Below, piece after piece: positions 1-8,590 of a DNA stretch of 64,000 nt; the first letter of the stretch is position 1, and each line of letters starts with the position of its first letter. Made by a program: the position numbers and the translations under genes. The DNA is taken from positions 6,390,580-6,454,579 of the forward strand of contig NZ_AP025018.1 of NCBI RefSeq assembly GCF_019977735.1, given 5' to 3'. This DNA is from Calothrix sp. PCC 7716 (GTDB lineage Bacteria > Cyanobacteriota > Cyanobacteriia > Cyanobacteriales > Nostocaceae). Below the pieces are notes generated by a model. It was not told the DNA's origin. It saw nothing but the letters and a program-made list of their open reading frames with translations, and did not search any database.

Positions 1-208
1 ATTAATTGGTAACTCTCATGCAGGAAATGTTGCTAGACGTTTAGGAATTCCATTATATCGCCAAGGTATTCCAATTTATGACCGTCTAGGCAACGGTCAA
101 GTTACAAAAATTGGTTACAAAGGCACAATGGACATTTTATTCGACATTGGTAACATCTTGCTAGAAACAGAAGAAAGAAAAGCCAGAGAATTAAGCTACG
201 AAATGTAA
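1..208 (+). CDS. nifN: NifN, C-terminal end (partial, runs off the left edge)
   Basis: Reading frame open from base 2 to the TAA at 206-208, about 68 residues, ending in RELSYEM. The tail reads like the C-terminus of nitrogenase molybdenum-iron cofactor scaffold subunits: a NSHAGNVARRLGIPLYRQGIP segment followed by DILFDIGN. NifE and NifN form the scaffold on which FeMo-cofactor is assembled. NifN rather than NifE is inferred from the next gene, nifX, only 5 bases downstream, which is the usual nifE-nifN-nifX order in heterocystous cyanobacteria. The start is outside the window. Confidence 0.85.
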   Translation, partial: LIGNSHAGNVARRLGIPLYRQGIPIYDRLGNGQVTKIGYKGTMDILFDIGNILLETEERKARELSYEM

Positions 209-213
209 TTGTT

Positions 214-642
214 ATGATGAGGTTGCCAGTGAAGATTGCTTTTACAACAAGTGACAACGTACATATTAACGCTCACTTTGGGTGGGCAAAACAAATAGAT
301 GTCTACGAAATTTCAGATAATGGATATGACTTTATCGAAACACTGAAATTTGAAGGAGACCTCAAACAAGATGGTAACGAAGATAAAGTAACACCAAAAC
401 TCGAAGCACTATACGATTGCACCATTGTATATGTTTCTGCTATTGGTGGAACTGCTGCAGCAAAATTGATTAAAAACGGTGTAACACCAGTTAAAGCCAA
501 ATCAGATGACGATAAAATCCGTGACGTATTAGATAAATTAGTACTAACTCTCAAAGGCAGTCCACCACCTTGGTTACGCAAAGCATTACAGCAAAAACCA
601 ACTAGCTTTGAGGATGACTTAGAAGAGGAAACAGTAGTATGA
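214..642 (+). CDS. nifX: NifX, FeMo-cofactor biosynthesis protein
   Basis: 142 residues. NifX binds the cofactor precursor NifB-co/VK-cluster and passes it on during FeMo-cofactor assembly in the cytoplasm. The N-terminal half has the typical KIAFTTSD and INAHFGWAKQIDVYEI segments, and the middle has the YVSAIGGTAAAKLIKNGVTP stretch of this family. Two ATG codons stand in tandem at 214 and 217; either may be used. It lies 5 bases after nifN and its stop overlaps the next start by 4 bases (ATGA), so the genes are translationally coupled. Confidence 0.93.
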   Translation: MMRLPVKIAFTTSDNVHINAHFGWAKQIDVYEISDNGYDFIETLKFEGDLKQDGNEDKVTPKLEALYDCTIVYVSAIGGTAAAKLIKNGVTPVKAKSDDDKIRDVLDKLVLTLKGSPPPWLRKALQQKPTSFEDDLEEETVV

Positions 643-1115
643 GCGATACAAATAGCGTTAAACCAGATAGTACCTTTGAAGTTAAAAGCTCACCATTTCT
701 ACAAGCTATTGCCCAACAAATTCGTGGTCAAGATACCTATGGTGTTTACCGTAGTTGGTCGGATGAATTACTGCTAAAACCTTATATAGTTAGTAAACCT
801 AAAAAGCGCGAGATACCTGTCGATGGTGATGTTGACCCGATGACTATTAGTCGGATTAATGCATTTTACCGCGCGGCTGCTGCCTGTATTGAAAAAGAAA
901 CAGGATTTTTATCGCAAGTCGTCGTTGATATAAATCATGAAGGTTTTGGCTGGATATTAGTTTTTGCAGGTCATCTCATTCTAATTCGCAAAACAATGCG
1001 CGACGCTCATCGCTTTGGTTTTGATTCTCTAGAAAAAACCGCCGAAGAAGGTGAGAAGCTAGTTACAAAAGCCGTAGATATAGCCAAGCAATACACAGAA
1101 GTTGCAAAGCTTTAA
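639..1115 (+). CDS. NifX-associated nitrogen fixation protein (DUF269)
   Basis: 158 residues. Matches the NifX-associated family (Pfam NifX_associated, formerly DUF269), always found beside nifX, whose biochemical role is not settled. Recognisable segments are FLQAIAQQIRGQDTYGVYRSW near residue 20-40, PVDGDVDPMTISRINAFYRA near 65-85 and GFGWILVFAGHLILIRKTMRDAHRFGF in the last third. Overlaps nifX by 4 bases, which supports this start and cotranscription. Confidence 0.92.
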   Translation: MSDTNSVKPDSTFEVKSSPFLQAIAQQIRGQDTYGVYRSWSDELLLKPYIVSKPKKREIPVDGDVDPMTISRINAFYRAAAACIEKETGFLSQVVVDINHEGFGWILVFAGHLILIRKTMRDAHRFGFDSLEKTAEEGEKLVTKAVDIAKQYTEVAKL

Positions 1116-1123
1116 GAGTAGAA

Positions 1124-1177
1124 AGTGCTGAGTGCTGAGTGCTGAGTGTTGAGTGTTGAGTTCTGAGTGCTGAGTAG
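1124..1177. repeat. Heptamer short tandem repeat array (AGTGCTG type)
   Basis: About seven and a half consecutive 7-base units of consensus AGTGCTG, with variants AGTGTTG and AGTTCTG. It fills almost the whole spacer between the DUF269 gene and the next nif gene. Such short tandemly repeated repetitive sequences are typical of heterocystous cyanobacteria. Related arrays lie at 16059-16146 and 57751-57811. Confidence 0.9.
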
Positions 1178-1187
1178 GGAGGTGTTA

Positions 1188-1400
1188 ATGACTCAAGTTA
1201 CGAATGATGTGGAAGAATTAAAAACACAAATTCGGCGCCTAAATAGTAAAGCTGGTCAAATGAAAATGGATTTACATGACCTAGCTGAAGGTTTGCCGAC
1301 TAATTACCAGCAACTTATGGATGTTGCGGCAGAAACTTATGAGATTTTTCGGAAATTAGATGAAATGAAGCAACAACTAAAACAAATGGAGAACGGATAA
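1188..1400 (+). CDS. CCE_0567-type small nif-operon protein (Rop-like helical hairpin)
   Basis: 70 residues from the ATG at 1188, chosen because an AGGGAGG ribosome site (1175-1181) stands in front of it; a GTG at 1167 would begin inside the repeat array. The sequence is almost entirely helical (EELKTQIRRLNSKAGQMKMDL then TYEIFRKLDEMKQQLKQ) and matches the small family called CCE_0567 metalloprotein/Rop-like, found between the NifX-associated gene and nifW in cyanobacterial nif clusters. Role unknown; a metal-binding four-helix bundle dimer is reported for the family. Its stop and the next ATG overlap by one base. Confidence 0.8.
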   Translation: MTQVTNDVEELKTQIRRLNSKAGQMKMDLHDLAEGLPTNYQQLMDVAAETYEIFRKLDEMKQQLKQMENG

Positions 1401-1717
1401 TGAGTAAAGATTTTGAAACCTTTAAACAAATTTCTGACGCGGAAGAATATTTTAAGTTTTTTGAGCTTCCCTACGACGCAAAACTTGTAAATGTTAACCG
1501 TTTACATATTTTGAAAAAGTTTTCTTTATACATTAAAGAAATAGACGAACAAAATTCGAGTTTGAGCTTTGCAGAAAAACTCGATTTATATAGTGCTGCA
1601 TTAAATAAAGCTTATGAGGTTTTCGTTGACTCAACACCTCAAGAACAAAAGCTGTTCAAAGTGTTTAATCAGAAGCCTAAAAATGTAGTCACGCTGACAG
1701 AAATCACGTCTGATTAG
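1400..1717 (+). CDS. nifW: NifW, nitrogenase-stabilising/protective protein
   Basis: 105 residues, the usual NifW length. NifW protects the MoFe protein of nitrogenase from oxygen damage or assists its maturation. Seen here: the F..ISDAEEYFKFFELPYD N-terminus, the VNVNRLHILKKFSLYI segment and the AALNKAYEVFVDSTPQEQKLFKVF C-terminal part that define the family. Starts at the last base of the preceding stop codon (TAATG), so translation is coupled. Confidence 0.93.
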   Translation: MSKDFETFKQISDAEEYFKFFELPYDAKLVNVNRLHILKKFSLYIKEIDEQNSSLSFAEKLDLYSAALNKAYEVFVDSTPQEQKLFKVFNQKPKNVVTLTEITSD

Positions 1718-1727
1718 GAGGTACAAA

Positions 1728-2522
1728 GTGATTGACCTAACGCCTACCGAATTGGAACGTTATCGGCGCCAAATGATGCTTCCTAACTTTGGCGAAATGG
1801 CACAGAAGCGCCTCAAGTCAGCCACAGTACTAGTTACGGGTGTGGGAGGACTAGGCGGTACAGCAGCATTATATCTGGCTGTTGCAGGCGTTGGAAAGCT
1901 GATTTTAGTTCGAGGTGGTGACTTACGGCTTGATGATATGAACCGTCAAGTTTTAATGACGGATGATTGGGTCAACAAGCCAAGAGTGTTCAAAGCGAAG
2001 GAAACGCTCCAAGCTATCAATCCTGATGTGCAAATAGAAGCGGTCTTCGATTACATCACAAAAGACAACGTGGACTCTTTGGTGCAATCTGCTGATATGG
2101 CACTCGACTGCGCGCACAACTTTGCAGAACGCGACTTACTCAACGAAGCGTGTGTGCGCTGGCGTAAGCCAATGGTTGAAGCGGCAATGGATGGAATGGA
2201 GGCTTATTTAACTACCATTATTCCTGGTGTGACCCCTTGTTTATCGTGTTTGTTCCCTGAAAAACCTGTTTGGGATAAGCGCGCGTTTTCAGTTCTCGGC
2301 GCCGTTTCGGGAACACTAGCATGTTTAACTGCACTGGAAGCGGTGAAATTAATTACAGGGTTTAGTCAACCGTTGCTATCCCAATTGTTGACAATAGACC
2401 TACACCGAATGGAGTTTGCCAAACGACGTTCGTATCGCGACCGTGAATGTCCAGTATGCGGAAATAATGCACCGTGGCGCTATTCCTGTTCTAAACAAGT
2501 AGAAACTACCAGCAGTAAATAA
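1728..2522 (+). CDS. hesA: HesA, ThiF/MoeB-like adenylating enzyme of the nif cluster
   Basis: 264 residues with GTG start at 1728, 7 bases after a GGAGG site. HesA belongs to the ThiF/MoeB/E1 family that adenylates the C-terminus of a small sulfur-carrier-like protein; in heterocystous cyanobacteria it is encoded next to nifW and expressed with the nif genes, probably serving Mo/S cofactor supply. Nucleotide-binding GVGGLGG lies near residues 39-45, an R.N...D-type region follows (DDMNRQVLM), and zinc cysteine pairs CLSC and CPVC are both present. Confidence 0.92.
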   Translation: MIDLTPTELERYRRQMMLPNFGEMAQKRLKSATVLVTGVGGLGGTAALYLAVAGVGKLILVRGGDLRLDDMNRQVLMTDDWVNKPRVFKAKETLQAINPDVQIEAVFDYITKDNVDSLVQSADMALDCAHNFAERDLLNEACVRWRKPMVEAAMDGMEAYLTTIIPGVTPCLSCLFPEKPVWDKRAFSVLGAVSGTLACLTALEAVKLITGFSQPLLSQLLTIDLHRMEFAKRRSYRDRECPVCGNNAPWRYSCSKQVETTSSK

Positions 2523-2544
2523 GTCTAGACAACTAGGAGGATTG

Positions 2545-2919
2545 ATGGCAGTTACCTTAACAGAAAAAGCAGAATCACGTTTACGCACGTTTTTGCTTGG
2601 TTCAACACCTGATAGTAAGGCGCCAACAAACAAAGGTATCCGCGTCTCAGCAAAAGACGGTGGTTGTAATGGTTACGAATACGCAATGGAAGTTACTTCG
2701 TCACCCAAACCCGATGATGTCGTTCTATTGCAAGGTAATGTGCTTATTTACCTTGATGCCAAAAGCGCACCGTTATTAGAAGGGATGGTAATCGATTTTG
2801 TTGAAGGCGTCATGGAGAGTGGTTTCAAATTCACCAATCCAAATGCCACAAATACTTGCAGCTGCGGTAAATCATTCAGCGCAGGTGATTGCACTCCCAA
2901 GGGAACACCTTGTACATAA
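2545..2919 (+). CDS. hesB: HesB, IscA/SufA-type iron-sulfur assembly protein
   Basis: 124 residues from the ATG at 2545; a TTG three bases earlier is possible but AGGAGG at 2535-2540 serves either. HesB is an A-type Fe-S carrier delivering clusters to nitrogenase components. The three conserved cysteines are all present with canonical spacing: Cys41 in GGCNGY, then Cys105 and Cys107 in TCSCG, i.e. C-x63-C-x-C. Follows hesA by 22 bases in the same operon and precedes fdxH. Confidence 0.93.
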   Translation: MAVTLTEKAESRLRTFLLGSTPDSKAPTNKGIRVSAKDGGCNGYEYAMEVTSSPKPDDVVLLQGNVLIYLDAKSAPLLEGMVIDFVEGVMESGFKFTNPNATNTCSCGKSFSAGDCTPKGTPCT

Positions 2920-3021
2920 ACCATCCCGCATCGATTGCTAGTAGCTGATTAAAAAATAGCTATTAGCCAATCAACGCGCCGATATAACTTGTCAATTTTA
3001 TTACTTTAAGGAAAACGTGAA

Positions 3022-3321
3022 ATGGCTACCTATCAAGTTAGATTAATCAACAAAAAAGAAGAACTCGATACAGTTATCGAAGTTGATGAAGATACTACCA
3101 TCCTCGATGGCGCCGAAGAAGCTGGCATCGAATTACCTTTTTCATGTCATTCTGGTTCTTGCTCTAGCTGTGTAGGCAAAATAGTGGAAGGTGAGGTTGA
3201 CCAGTCTGACCAAATTTTCTTGGACGACGAGCAAATGTCTAAAGGTTTCGCACTTCTTTGTGTTACCTATCCTCGTTCTAACTGCACTATCAAAACCCAT
3301 CAAGAACCTTACCTTGTTTAA
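3022..3321 (+). CDS. fdxH: FdxH, heterocyst [2Fe-2S] ferredoxin
   Basis: 99 residues. Plant-type ferredoxin that donates electrons to nitrogenase reductase NifH in heterocysts. The cluster ligands are Cys42, Cys47, Cys50 and Cys80 ([12 protein letters not shown] ... LLCVTYP). The twin lysines at 11-12 (10-11 after loss of Met) are those known in Anabaena FdxH to favour interaction with NifH and separate it from photosynthetic PetF. It is the last gene of the nif run and is followed by a strong hairpin terminator at 3393-3425. Confidence 0.95.
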   Translation: MATYQVRLINKKEELDTVIEVDEDTTILDGAEEAGIELPFSCHSGSCSSCVGKIVEGEVDQSDQIFLDDEQMSKGFALLCVTYPRSNCTIKTHQEPYLV

Positions 3322-3392
3322 TTTATTGGTGTAATCACTGATATTTTTATTTTGTGTTTTTGATTGTGTTCTTACGTTGGCTTATTTTTAAG

Positions 3393-3425
3393 AGTCATAG
3401 CTGAATCAAGCTATGGCTTTTTTTT
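3393..3425 (+). terminator. Rho-independent terminator of the nif-fdxH operon
   Basis: Ten-base-pair stem AGTCATAGCT / AGCTATGGCT (one G-T pair) around a 6-base loop, followed by eight T residues. It lies 72 bases downstream of the fdxH stop codon. Confidence 0.9.
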
Positions 3426-3597
3426 GCCCCAGAAACCGGGTTTCTTCTAATTTATCTATAATTAATAACTATAATAACATAAGTTTTATTTAATTAAACG
3501 CCGACGTTTTTAAAAAATTTTAATTTTGTAGCGAATTTAACTTTTGAAAAAAATAATTATATTAACATTGTTACAAATTAAGCCTATATTAAACTAT

Positions 3598-3799
3598 ATG
3601 TCATTATGAGAATCTCAAATGTCATTCTGAGAGTTTCAAATGTCATTCTGAGCGTAGCGTAAACGGAGTTTTCCCGTTATCCGCAGGATATCCCGAAGGG
3701 TAGGGTAGGGTAGAATCTCAAGAAACTTGGATAAAAACGAATATCTACAGATGCTTCACTACGTTCAGCATGACAATTAGACGTTCAGCATGACAATTA
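3598..3799. repeat. MITE-like element bounded by TGTCATTCTGAGCG / CGTTCAGCATGACA
   Basis: Left side holds three direct copies of a TGTCATTcTGAG motif; the right side holds two direct copies of ACGTTCAGCATGACAATTA. TGTCATTCTGAGCGTAGCG on the left is an imperfect inverted match to TTGTCATGCTGAACGTAGTG read from the right, so the whole forms a long imperfect hairpin. No open frame inside. Sequences of this kind recur in many cyanobacterial genomes and behave as non-autonomous repeats. Confidence 0.6.
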
Positions 3800-4103
3800 A
3801 GCGTACTTAATATAAATGAGTAAAGTAATAAATAACTATTTAGCTTGGTTATAGAATATATAAAAAAACTGTATCAACTGTGTTTATTTAATGTACAGGT
3901 AATGCCTCAAAACCTTGCTGTATATGAAAAATTTTGAATGCATTAGAAACAAAGCTATTCTTAAATATTTAGGTATTTATACACAAGCATAGATTTCACT
4001 TTATTAAATTGTTAGGTAAGTTTCATAGAACTACCAGAAAAAGGAAGTATTAATAAATATAAGAATTATGAGAAATGACTGTTTGTATATGAGGAATCAG
4101 TAA

Positions 4104-5042
4104 ATGGTACGCATAAGTATTGCGCGCGAGCATGGGAATATCCTGCCAGTTATCGCTCACTACTACGAGCTAACACAACCACGTATCATTCCATTGTTAT
4201 TAGTGGTAACGGCGGCGAGTATGTGGATTGCAAGTAGTGGTAAAGTTGACCCCATGTTGTTACTGTGGACGCTAGCTGGTAGTACATTTGCATATGCAAG
4301 CGCGCAAACGCTAAATTGTATTTATGACCGTGATATTGATTATTCGATGGAACGCACACGCCATCGACCAATACCATCTGGGAAAATAGAACCAATTCAT
4401 GCGTTAATTTTTGGAATTATACTTGCTGCTGCTTCGTTTTATTTACTCGCAGCATTTGTAAATTTATTTAGTGCGCTGCTGGCAATGCTGGGTATTGTAT
4501 TTTATGTGGTGGTTTACACGCATTTTCTCAAGCGTCGTACTCCATTAAACATTGTAATTGGCGGCGCCGCTGGTGGAATGAGTGCTTTAGTTGGTTGGGC
4601 AGCAGTTACAGGAACAATAAGCTCAACTGCCTGGTGGATATTTTTAATTTTGTTTTTGTGGACACCACCACATTTTTGGGCACTCGCATTAACACTGCGC
4701 GACGACTACGCCAAAGTTGGTATACCCATGCTTCCTGCTGTCTCTGGAAATATTGAAACCGGGCGCCAAATATTCACATACACAGTATTATTAATTCTCA
4801 GTACATTTTTGATGTATGACCCATTACTTTTGACAGGCGCCTTTTATATGTGTGCCGCTTTTATCTTGGGAGCAATTTTTCTCCAGAAAGCTTGGGCTGT
4901 ATTAGAAAACCCCAATAATCAAACAACAGCACATAATCTTTTTACATACTCAATTTATTACATGATACTGCTGTGCCTATCTATGGTAGTGGATAGTTTA
5001 CCGATTACAAATCAAATCTTGCAACGGATACAACAGATGTAA
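4104..5042 (+). CDS. ctaB: CtaB, protoheme IX farnesyltransferase (heme O synthase)
   Basis: 312 residues, a polytopic membrane protein with about eight or nine hydrophobic segments. It farnesylates heme B to heme O for cytochrome c oxidases. The UbiA-superfamily signature N.IYDRDIDYSMERTRHRP lies near residues 72-92 and the second Asp-rich loop LRDDYAKVGIPMLP near 205-218. A site AGGAAT stands before the ATG. The gene is not accompanied by ctaA or coxBAC here, which is unusual. Confidence 0.95.
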   Translation: MVRISIAREHGNILPVIAHYYELTQPRIIPLLLVVTAASMWIASSGKVDPMLLLWTLAGSTFAYASAQTLNCIYDRDIDYSMERTRHRPIPSGKIEPIHALIFGIILAAASFYLLAAFVNLFSALLAMLGIVFYVVVYTHFLKRRTPLNIVIGGAAGGMSALVGWAAVTGTISSTAWWIFLILFLWTPPHFWALALTLRDDYAKVGIPMLPAVSGNIETGRQIFTYTVLLILSTFLMYDPLLLTGAFYMCAAFILGAIFLQKAWAVLENPNNQTTAHNLFTYSIYYMILLCLSMVVDSLPITNQILQRIQQM

Positions 5043-5053
5043 CGGATGAGTAT

Positions 5054-5070
5054 GGTGGGCAGTGCCCACC
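5054..5070. terminator. Short palindrome between convergent genes, likely bidirectional terminator
   Basis: Perfect hairpin GGTGGGCAGTGCCCACC, 12 bases after the ctaB stop and before the stop of the convergent cyclase gene. The same GGTGGGCA-type palindrome recurs at 20973-21045 (as outer arms) and at 57723-57739, so it is a dispersed repeat that may double as terminator. Confidence 0.6.
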
Positions 5071-5078
5071 TTACATAA

Positions 5079-6347
5079 TTAGCTTCTTCCAACTAATGCG
5101 GGTTCGGTTGTAAGGTTACTATTTTCGGCACAGTCAATATATTGGTCTACACCTGCACCTGCACGCGGATAGTCTGCACATAAACGTCTGTGTTCTGCAA
5201 GCGCTTCTTCTAGCTCATCACGACCAAGGTCATTCATAAAATAACAGCTACCAATTGGTCTTGGCATTGCAGCACGCAATAAACCATCACGAGTTAAAGT
5301 TATAGACTGAGTTGCCTGCCAAAGCAATTCAATATCGAGTAAAGGGTGGTCGAGTGCAAGACCTATTCGACTCATTAATCCAAGAATACGGTCGCGTTCG
5401 TCGGTAGTAATGTATCCACGACGTGCGGCAATGGTGGCGGAAAGTGCCATATCAATATTGACTGCATGACCGTGCAGTAAGGGAACTGATGGCACCAACT
5501 CAAATGTTGGACTCCATGTATGCCCATATGCAATTATACGGTCGAGCATAATTTCGTGGAGATTAGGCGCCTCTAATTCCAACATTGTTTTAATCGACTC
5601 GTAATTGACTTTACGAGAGACTTTTTGCAGTTCTTCTGAACCGTTTACATATCCAAAATGCGTATTCAGCAAATCTTCGCCATATTTCTCTAACAACTCG
5701 AATACTTCTAAGTTAGAGACAACCGCTATTTTGACTAGCTCTGCCATTCCGTTACGAACTTGTGCGGTAGGAAGCGTAGCTAGAAACGAGAAATCTAAGA
5801 AAATCTGTTTTGGTGCGTGATAGGCGCCTAAACGATTCTTCAATTTTCCATGATTAACTGCGACTTTAATCGCAATACCTGCATCAATTAAACCAATTAG
5901 TGTAGTAGGAATACGGATGTAATTAGAACTGCGACGGTAAGAAGCGCACGCAAATCCACCGACATCTTGCACTAAACCACCGCCAATTACCAGCACGGGT
6001 TCTTTACGAACTAAACCAAAATCACAAAAAGCATCAGTTATTTTCTCAAACGACTCCATGTTTTTGCTGGTTTCCTCTATCCAAATTGGAAAGAGAGTCA
6101 AGTCGATGTCATAGTGTTGAAAGTATTCTTTAATACGACTACCATAAAGTCGATTAACATTATGGTCAACAACTGCCAAACAACGACCAAAACCTCTATA
6201 CTTGTCCGCTAATTCTGAATTTGCAATATCGAACACCCCATCTAGGATATTAAAGGTAAATTCGATTTTCTCGTACCCTTCTACGTGAAAGGTGTTTTCA
6301 GAAGCCGCAACTGTTGCTTGGACGTTACTCATTCTCAGGTTACTCAT
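5079..6347 (-). CDS. Sugar-phosphate cyclase: desmethyl-4-deoxygadusol synthase or 2-epi-5-epi-valiolone synthase
   Basis: 422 residues (417 if the internal ATG at 6332 is used; MSNVQ there matches the start of known cyanobacterial homologues as I remember them). A dehydroquinate-synthase-fold enzyme that cyclises sedoheptulose 7-phosphate with NAD and a metal. Seen: NAD-binding [10 protein letters not shown] (122-130), KVAVNH and [12 protein letters not shown] (161-179), metal ligands Glu203 (MAELVK), His276 in GHTWSP and His292/294 (LLHGHAVN). GHTWSP rather than the dehydroquinate-synthase pattern puts it in the C7-cyclitol branch, and overall it resembles Ava_3858, the first enzyme of mycosporine-like sunscreen synthesis. 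No O-methyltransferase, ATP-grasp or NRPS-like partner gene lies nearby, so product assignment between DDGS and EEVS stays open. Confidence 0.85.
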   Translation of the reverse strand: MSNLRMSNVQATVAASENTFHVEGYEKIEFTFNILDGVFDIANSELADKYRGFGRCLAVVDHNVNRLYGSRIKEYFQHYDIDLTLFPIWIEETSKNMESFEKITDAFCDFGLVRKEPVLVIGGGLVQDVGGFACASYRRSSNYIRIPTTLIGLIDAGIAIKVAVNHGKLKNRLGAYHAPKQIFLDFSFLATLPTAQVRNGMAELVKIAVVSNLEVFELLEKYGEDLLNTHFGYVNGSEELQKVSRKVNYESIKTMLELEAPNLHEIMLDRIIAYGHTWSPTFELVPSVPLLHGHAVNIDMALSATIAARRGYITTDERDRILGLMSRIGLALDHPLLDIELLWQATQSITLTRDGLLRAAMPRPIGSCYFMNDLGRDELEEALAEHRRLCADYPRAGAGVDQYIDCAENSNLTTEPALVGRS

Positions 6348-7125
6348 TAAAAAAGGTGGACTTTAAGCGATACTGGAACATACCTTACGGCATTAAACCC
6401 TCGTGTGAGTCCAGGTAGTTGCTTGAAATTTGTAATCAATAAAAACCTTGAAGCGTCTAGCTTTCGCAACACAACAAGTTTGAAGCTGTGGTTTAATTCC
6501 GTTGACTTTCACCATTGAGGACGTAAACAGGTAACTATTTGTAGAGTAATTAGCTACCGTTTTTGATAAATGTACCCAAAGGAATAATTTTTAAAAAAAT
6601 AAATACTACCAGTAGAACAGTGTTACTATTTTGACAAAAATGGTATAATCTTAGTTTTTAGCAACCGGGTTTATAAGAAACCCGGTTTCTGTTTGGTAAA
6701 TATACAATATTTATTTAGGGCAAGTATTAATAATTATTTACTCAATTAGTAATATTTTATTAAATAATAGACTCCAAAAAAATAAATGTGATAGCAGGCG
6801 AATATTCATAAATTATTTAGGATTCAAAAAATATTTGATGATAGGATAAAAAGGTGAGCAAGGTTGAAGCTAAAAAGCTGAAACTAAAATATCAGTGTTG
6901 ACTAAATGTTGACAGGTTCAAGCAACTCTATACATCTGATAAATAGGGAGTAAAATCCATAATTCTAGGGATTTTTTAGATATATATTGCGTAAATTTTC
7001 TCCTGTAAAAGTCAGTATTTATAGGCATTACATCAATTTAAGCCTTTGTAAAATAGTAGTTTGATTCTGTCCCAAACTTTGACTTATTTACTTGCTTACT
7101 AACCGTAATTTAAGGAGCATATTTT
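6348..7125. other. Intergenic region upstream of the cyclase and CBS genes
   Basis: 778 bases between divergent genes with no supported frame. It must hold both promoters. It contains a perfect 10-bp hairpin AACCGGGTTT-ATAAG-AAACCCGGTT at 6663-6687, another member of the dispersed ACCCGGT repeat family, and otherwise AT-rich sequence. Confidence 0.7.
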
Positions 7126-7743
7126 ATGCGAGCTAAACATATTATGACTCAAGATGTAGCAACCATTCGTGGTTCTGTTAATGTTGCAGAAGCAGTGCAA
7201 TTAATGCGATTAAAAGGATTGCGCGCTTTGATTGTAGAACCTCGTCATGATGGTGATGCTTACGGTATTGTCACCGAAACAGACATTGCATATAAGGTTG
7301 TTGCTCATGGCAAAGACCCTCAAAGAACTCACATTTACGACATCATGACCAAACCTTGTGTCATCGTCAATCCTGACCTTGACCTAGAGTATGTTGCTCG
7401 ATTATTTGCAAATACAGGAATACGACGCGCTCCTGTTATTCAAGGTACACTTCTTGGTATTATCTCTGTCACCGATATTCTTACCAAAGGTAACTTCGTC
7501 GAAAAACCAAAATTGATGTTCTTACAAAAAGAACTGCACAAAGCAGTCTCCGACGCGCGCTCAATTACCGCTAACTATGGTGCAGACTCTAAAAGAGCTA
7601 TTGAAGCTTGGGATTTAGTTGACGAACTCGAATGCGAAGCTGGTTATTATGGGGCGCCAAAACCAGAAAAAACTGCACGCGAACTATTTGCAGACCAAGC
7701 GGGTACCACAGCTCCTACATCCGCAGTTGCACAAACTGTCTAA
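7126..7743 (+). CDS. Tandem CBS-domain protein
   Basis: 205 residues. Two CBS modules (about residues 1-60 and 68-128), first beginning RAKHIMTQDVATIRG and second HIYDIMTKPCVIVNP, a Bateman pair that usually binds adenine nucleotides and senses energy state. A roughly 75-residue helical tail with acidic stretches (AWDLVDELECEAGYYG) follows, ending in a low-complexity Ala/Thr/Pro tail. Start fixed by TAAGGAG 11 bases before the ATG. Cyanobacterial relatives of this length are common; no partner enzyme is encoded beside it. Confidence 0.88.
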   Translation: MRAKHIMTQDVATIRGSVNVAEAVQLMRLKGLRALIVEPRHDGDAYGIVTETDIAYKVVAHGKDPQRTHIYDIMTKPCVIVNPDLDLEYVARLFANTGIRRAPVIQGTLLGIISVTDILTKGNFVEKPKLMFLQKELHKAVSDARSITANYGADSKRAIEAWDLVDELECEAGYYGAPKPEKTARELFADQAGTTAPTSAVAQTV

Positions 7744-7849
7744 TGTTTGAATTAATTGTGACTGACAACTAATTCTAAAATCTATTCATTCCCGTAAAAG
7801 TAGTTTTCCCGTAGGGTAGGGAAAATCTAAAACACTGTGTATCGAGTTA

Positions 7850-7874
7850 TGTAGAGGCGCCTTGTCCCTCTACA
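7850..7874 (+). terminator. Hairpin downstream of the CBS gene
   Basis: Eight-base arms TGTAGAGG / CCTCTACA around a 9-base loop, followed by TATTTTGC. A second perfect hairpin AAAATGCATG-GAGCTA-CATGCATTTT follows at 7916-7941. Either could end CBS transcription; neither has a long T run. Confidence 0.5.
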
Positions 7875-7981
7875 TATTTTGCATTGGTAAGTAAAAGTAC
7901 ATAAGCAACTAGGTAAAAATGCATGGAGCTACATGCATTTTGCACAAATTAAGCGAAACAACAGAATATTGATTGATAACT

Positions 7982-8126
7982 AAAGAATTCGATAACCTTG
8001 ACTTAAACAAACCAGGTCAAAATGGTTGTATTGGATTACAAAGAATTAATTGATACGGGTGCAGATGCAAATGCTCGGAACCAAGACAGTAATAATGCTT
8101 ATAATGCTTTGCAATTTACTCAATAG
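7982..8126 (+). pseudogene. Degraded ankyrin-repeat fragment with a frameshift
   Basis: One frame reads KEFDNLDLNKPGQNG (from 7982) and, after a frame change near 8020-8035, the next reads KELIDTGADANARNQDSNNAY to a TAG at 8124. Both pieces look like parts of ankyrin repeats (LI..GADANARNQDGNTAL is the classical pattern). No start, no full repeat array and no ribosome site, so this is read as a remnant of a larger gene. Confidence 0.45.
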
Positions 8127-8590
8127 GAGTTTTTATTTGGAAAATATATGAAAAATATTCTCAATTAACTTATGCTAACACATGTTTACTGATTTTGTAA
8201 CTGGTTTAAAGTTTTTACTACTACTGCGAAGCATAATATCTTTCTTTGGATGTCTCTAAATCTATCGATAGACAGAGATTAAAGATATAAATAAATATAA
8301 AGCTGATATGAAGATTGAACATGTAGGAAATGTATTTGCAAGCAATAATTATCTATATACCTGCAAATAATTCTCTAGTAGTAAAACATATATCTATGTC
8401 TCAAATCAAAAAGAATCTTTTTAAACTATGTAATAGTATCATTGGATTCTTTTTTTTGATTAGTTGCCTTTATTATATTGTCTAGCTGTATTTAAATAGT
8501 AAGTGCATGAATATTTAACAGCTATTTCACAAATAAGGTAATCTACCTACGCAAAGCGAATATATATTTTGTAAATAATTTGTTAGTTTA

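Larger units (their letters stand above)
3322..4103. other. Intergenic region fdxH-ctaB with repeats
   Basis: No gene seen in 782 bases. It holds the terminator at 3393-3425, one copy of the palindromic repeat AGAAACCGGGTTTCTT (3431-3446), the TGTCATTCTGAG repeat element (3598-3799) and an AT-rich stretch before ctaB. Confidence 0.8.

Noticed and set aside
1124-1177. CRISPR array
   Set aside because: Units are 7 bases with no spacers; a heptamer repeat array.
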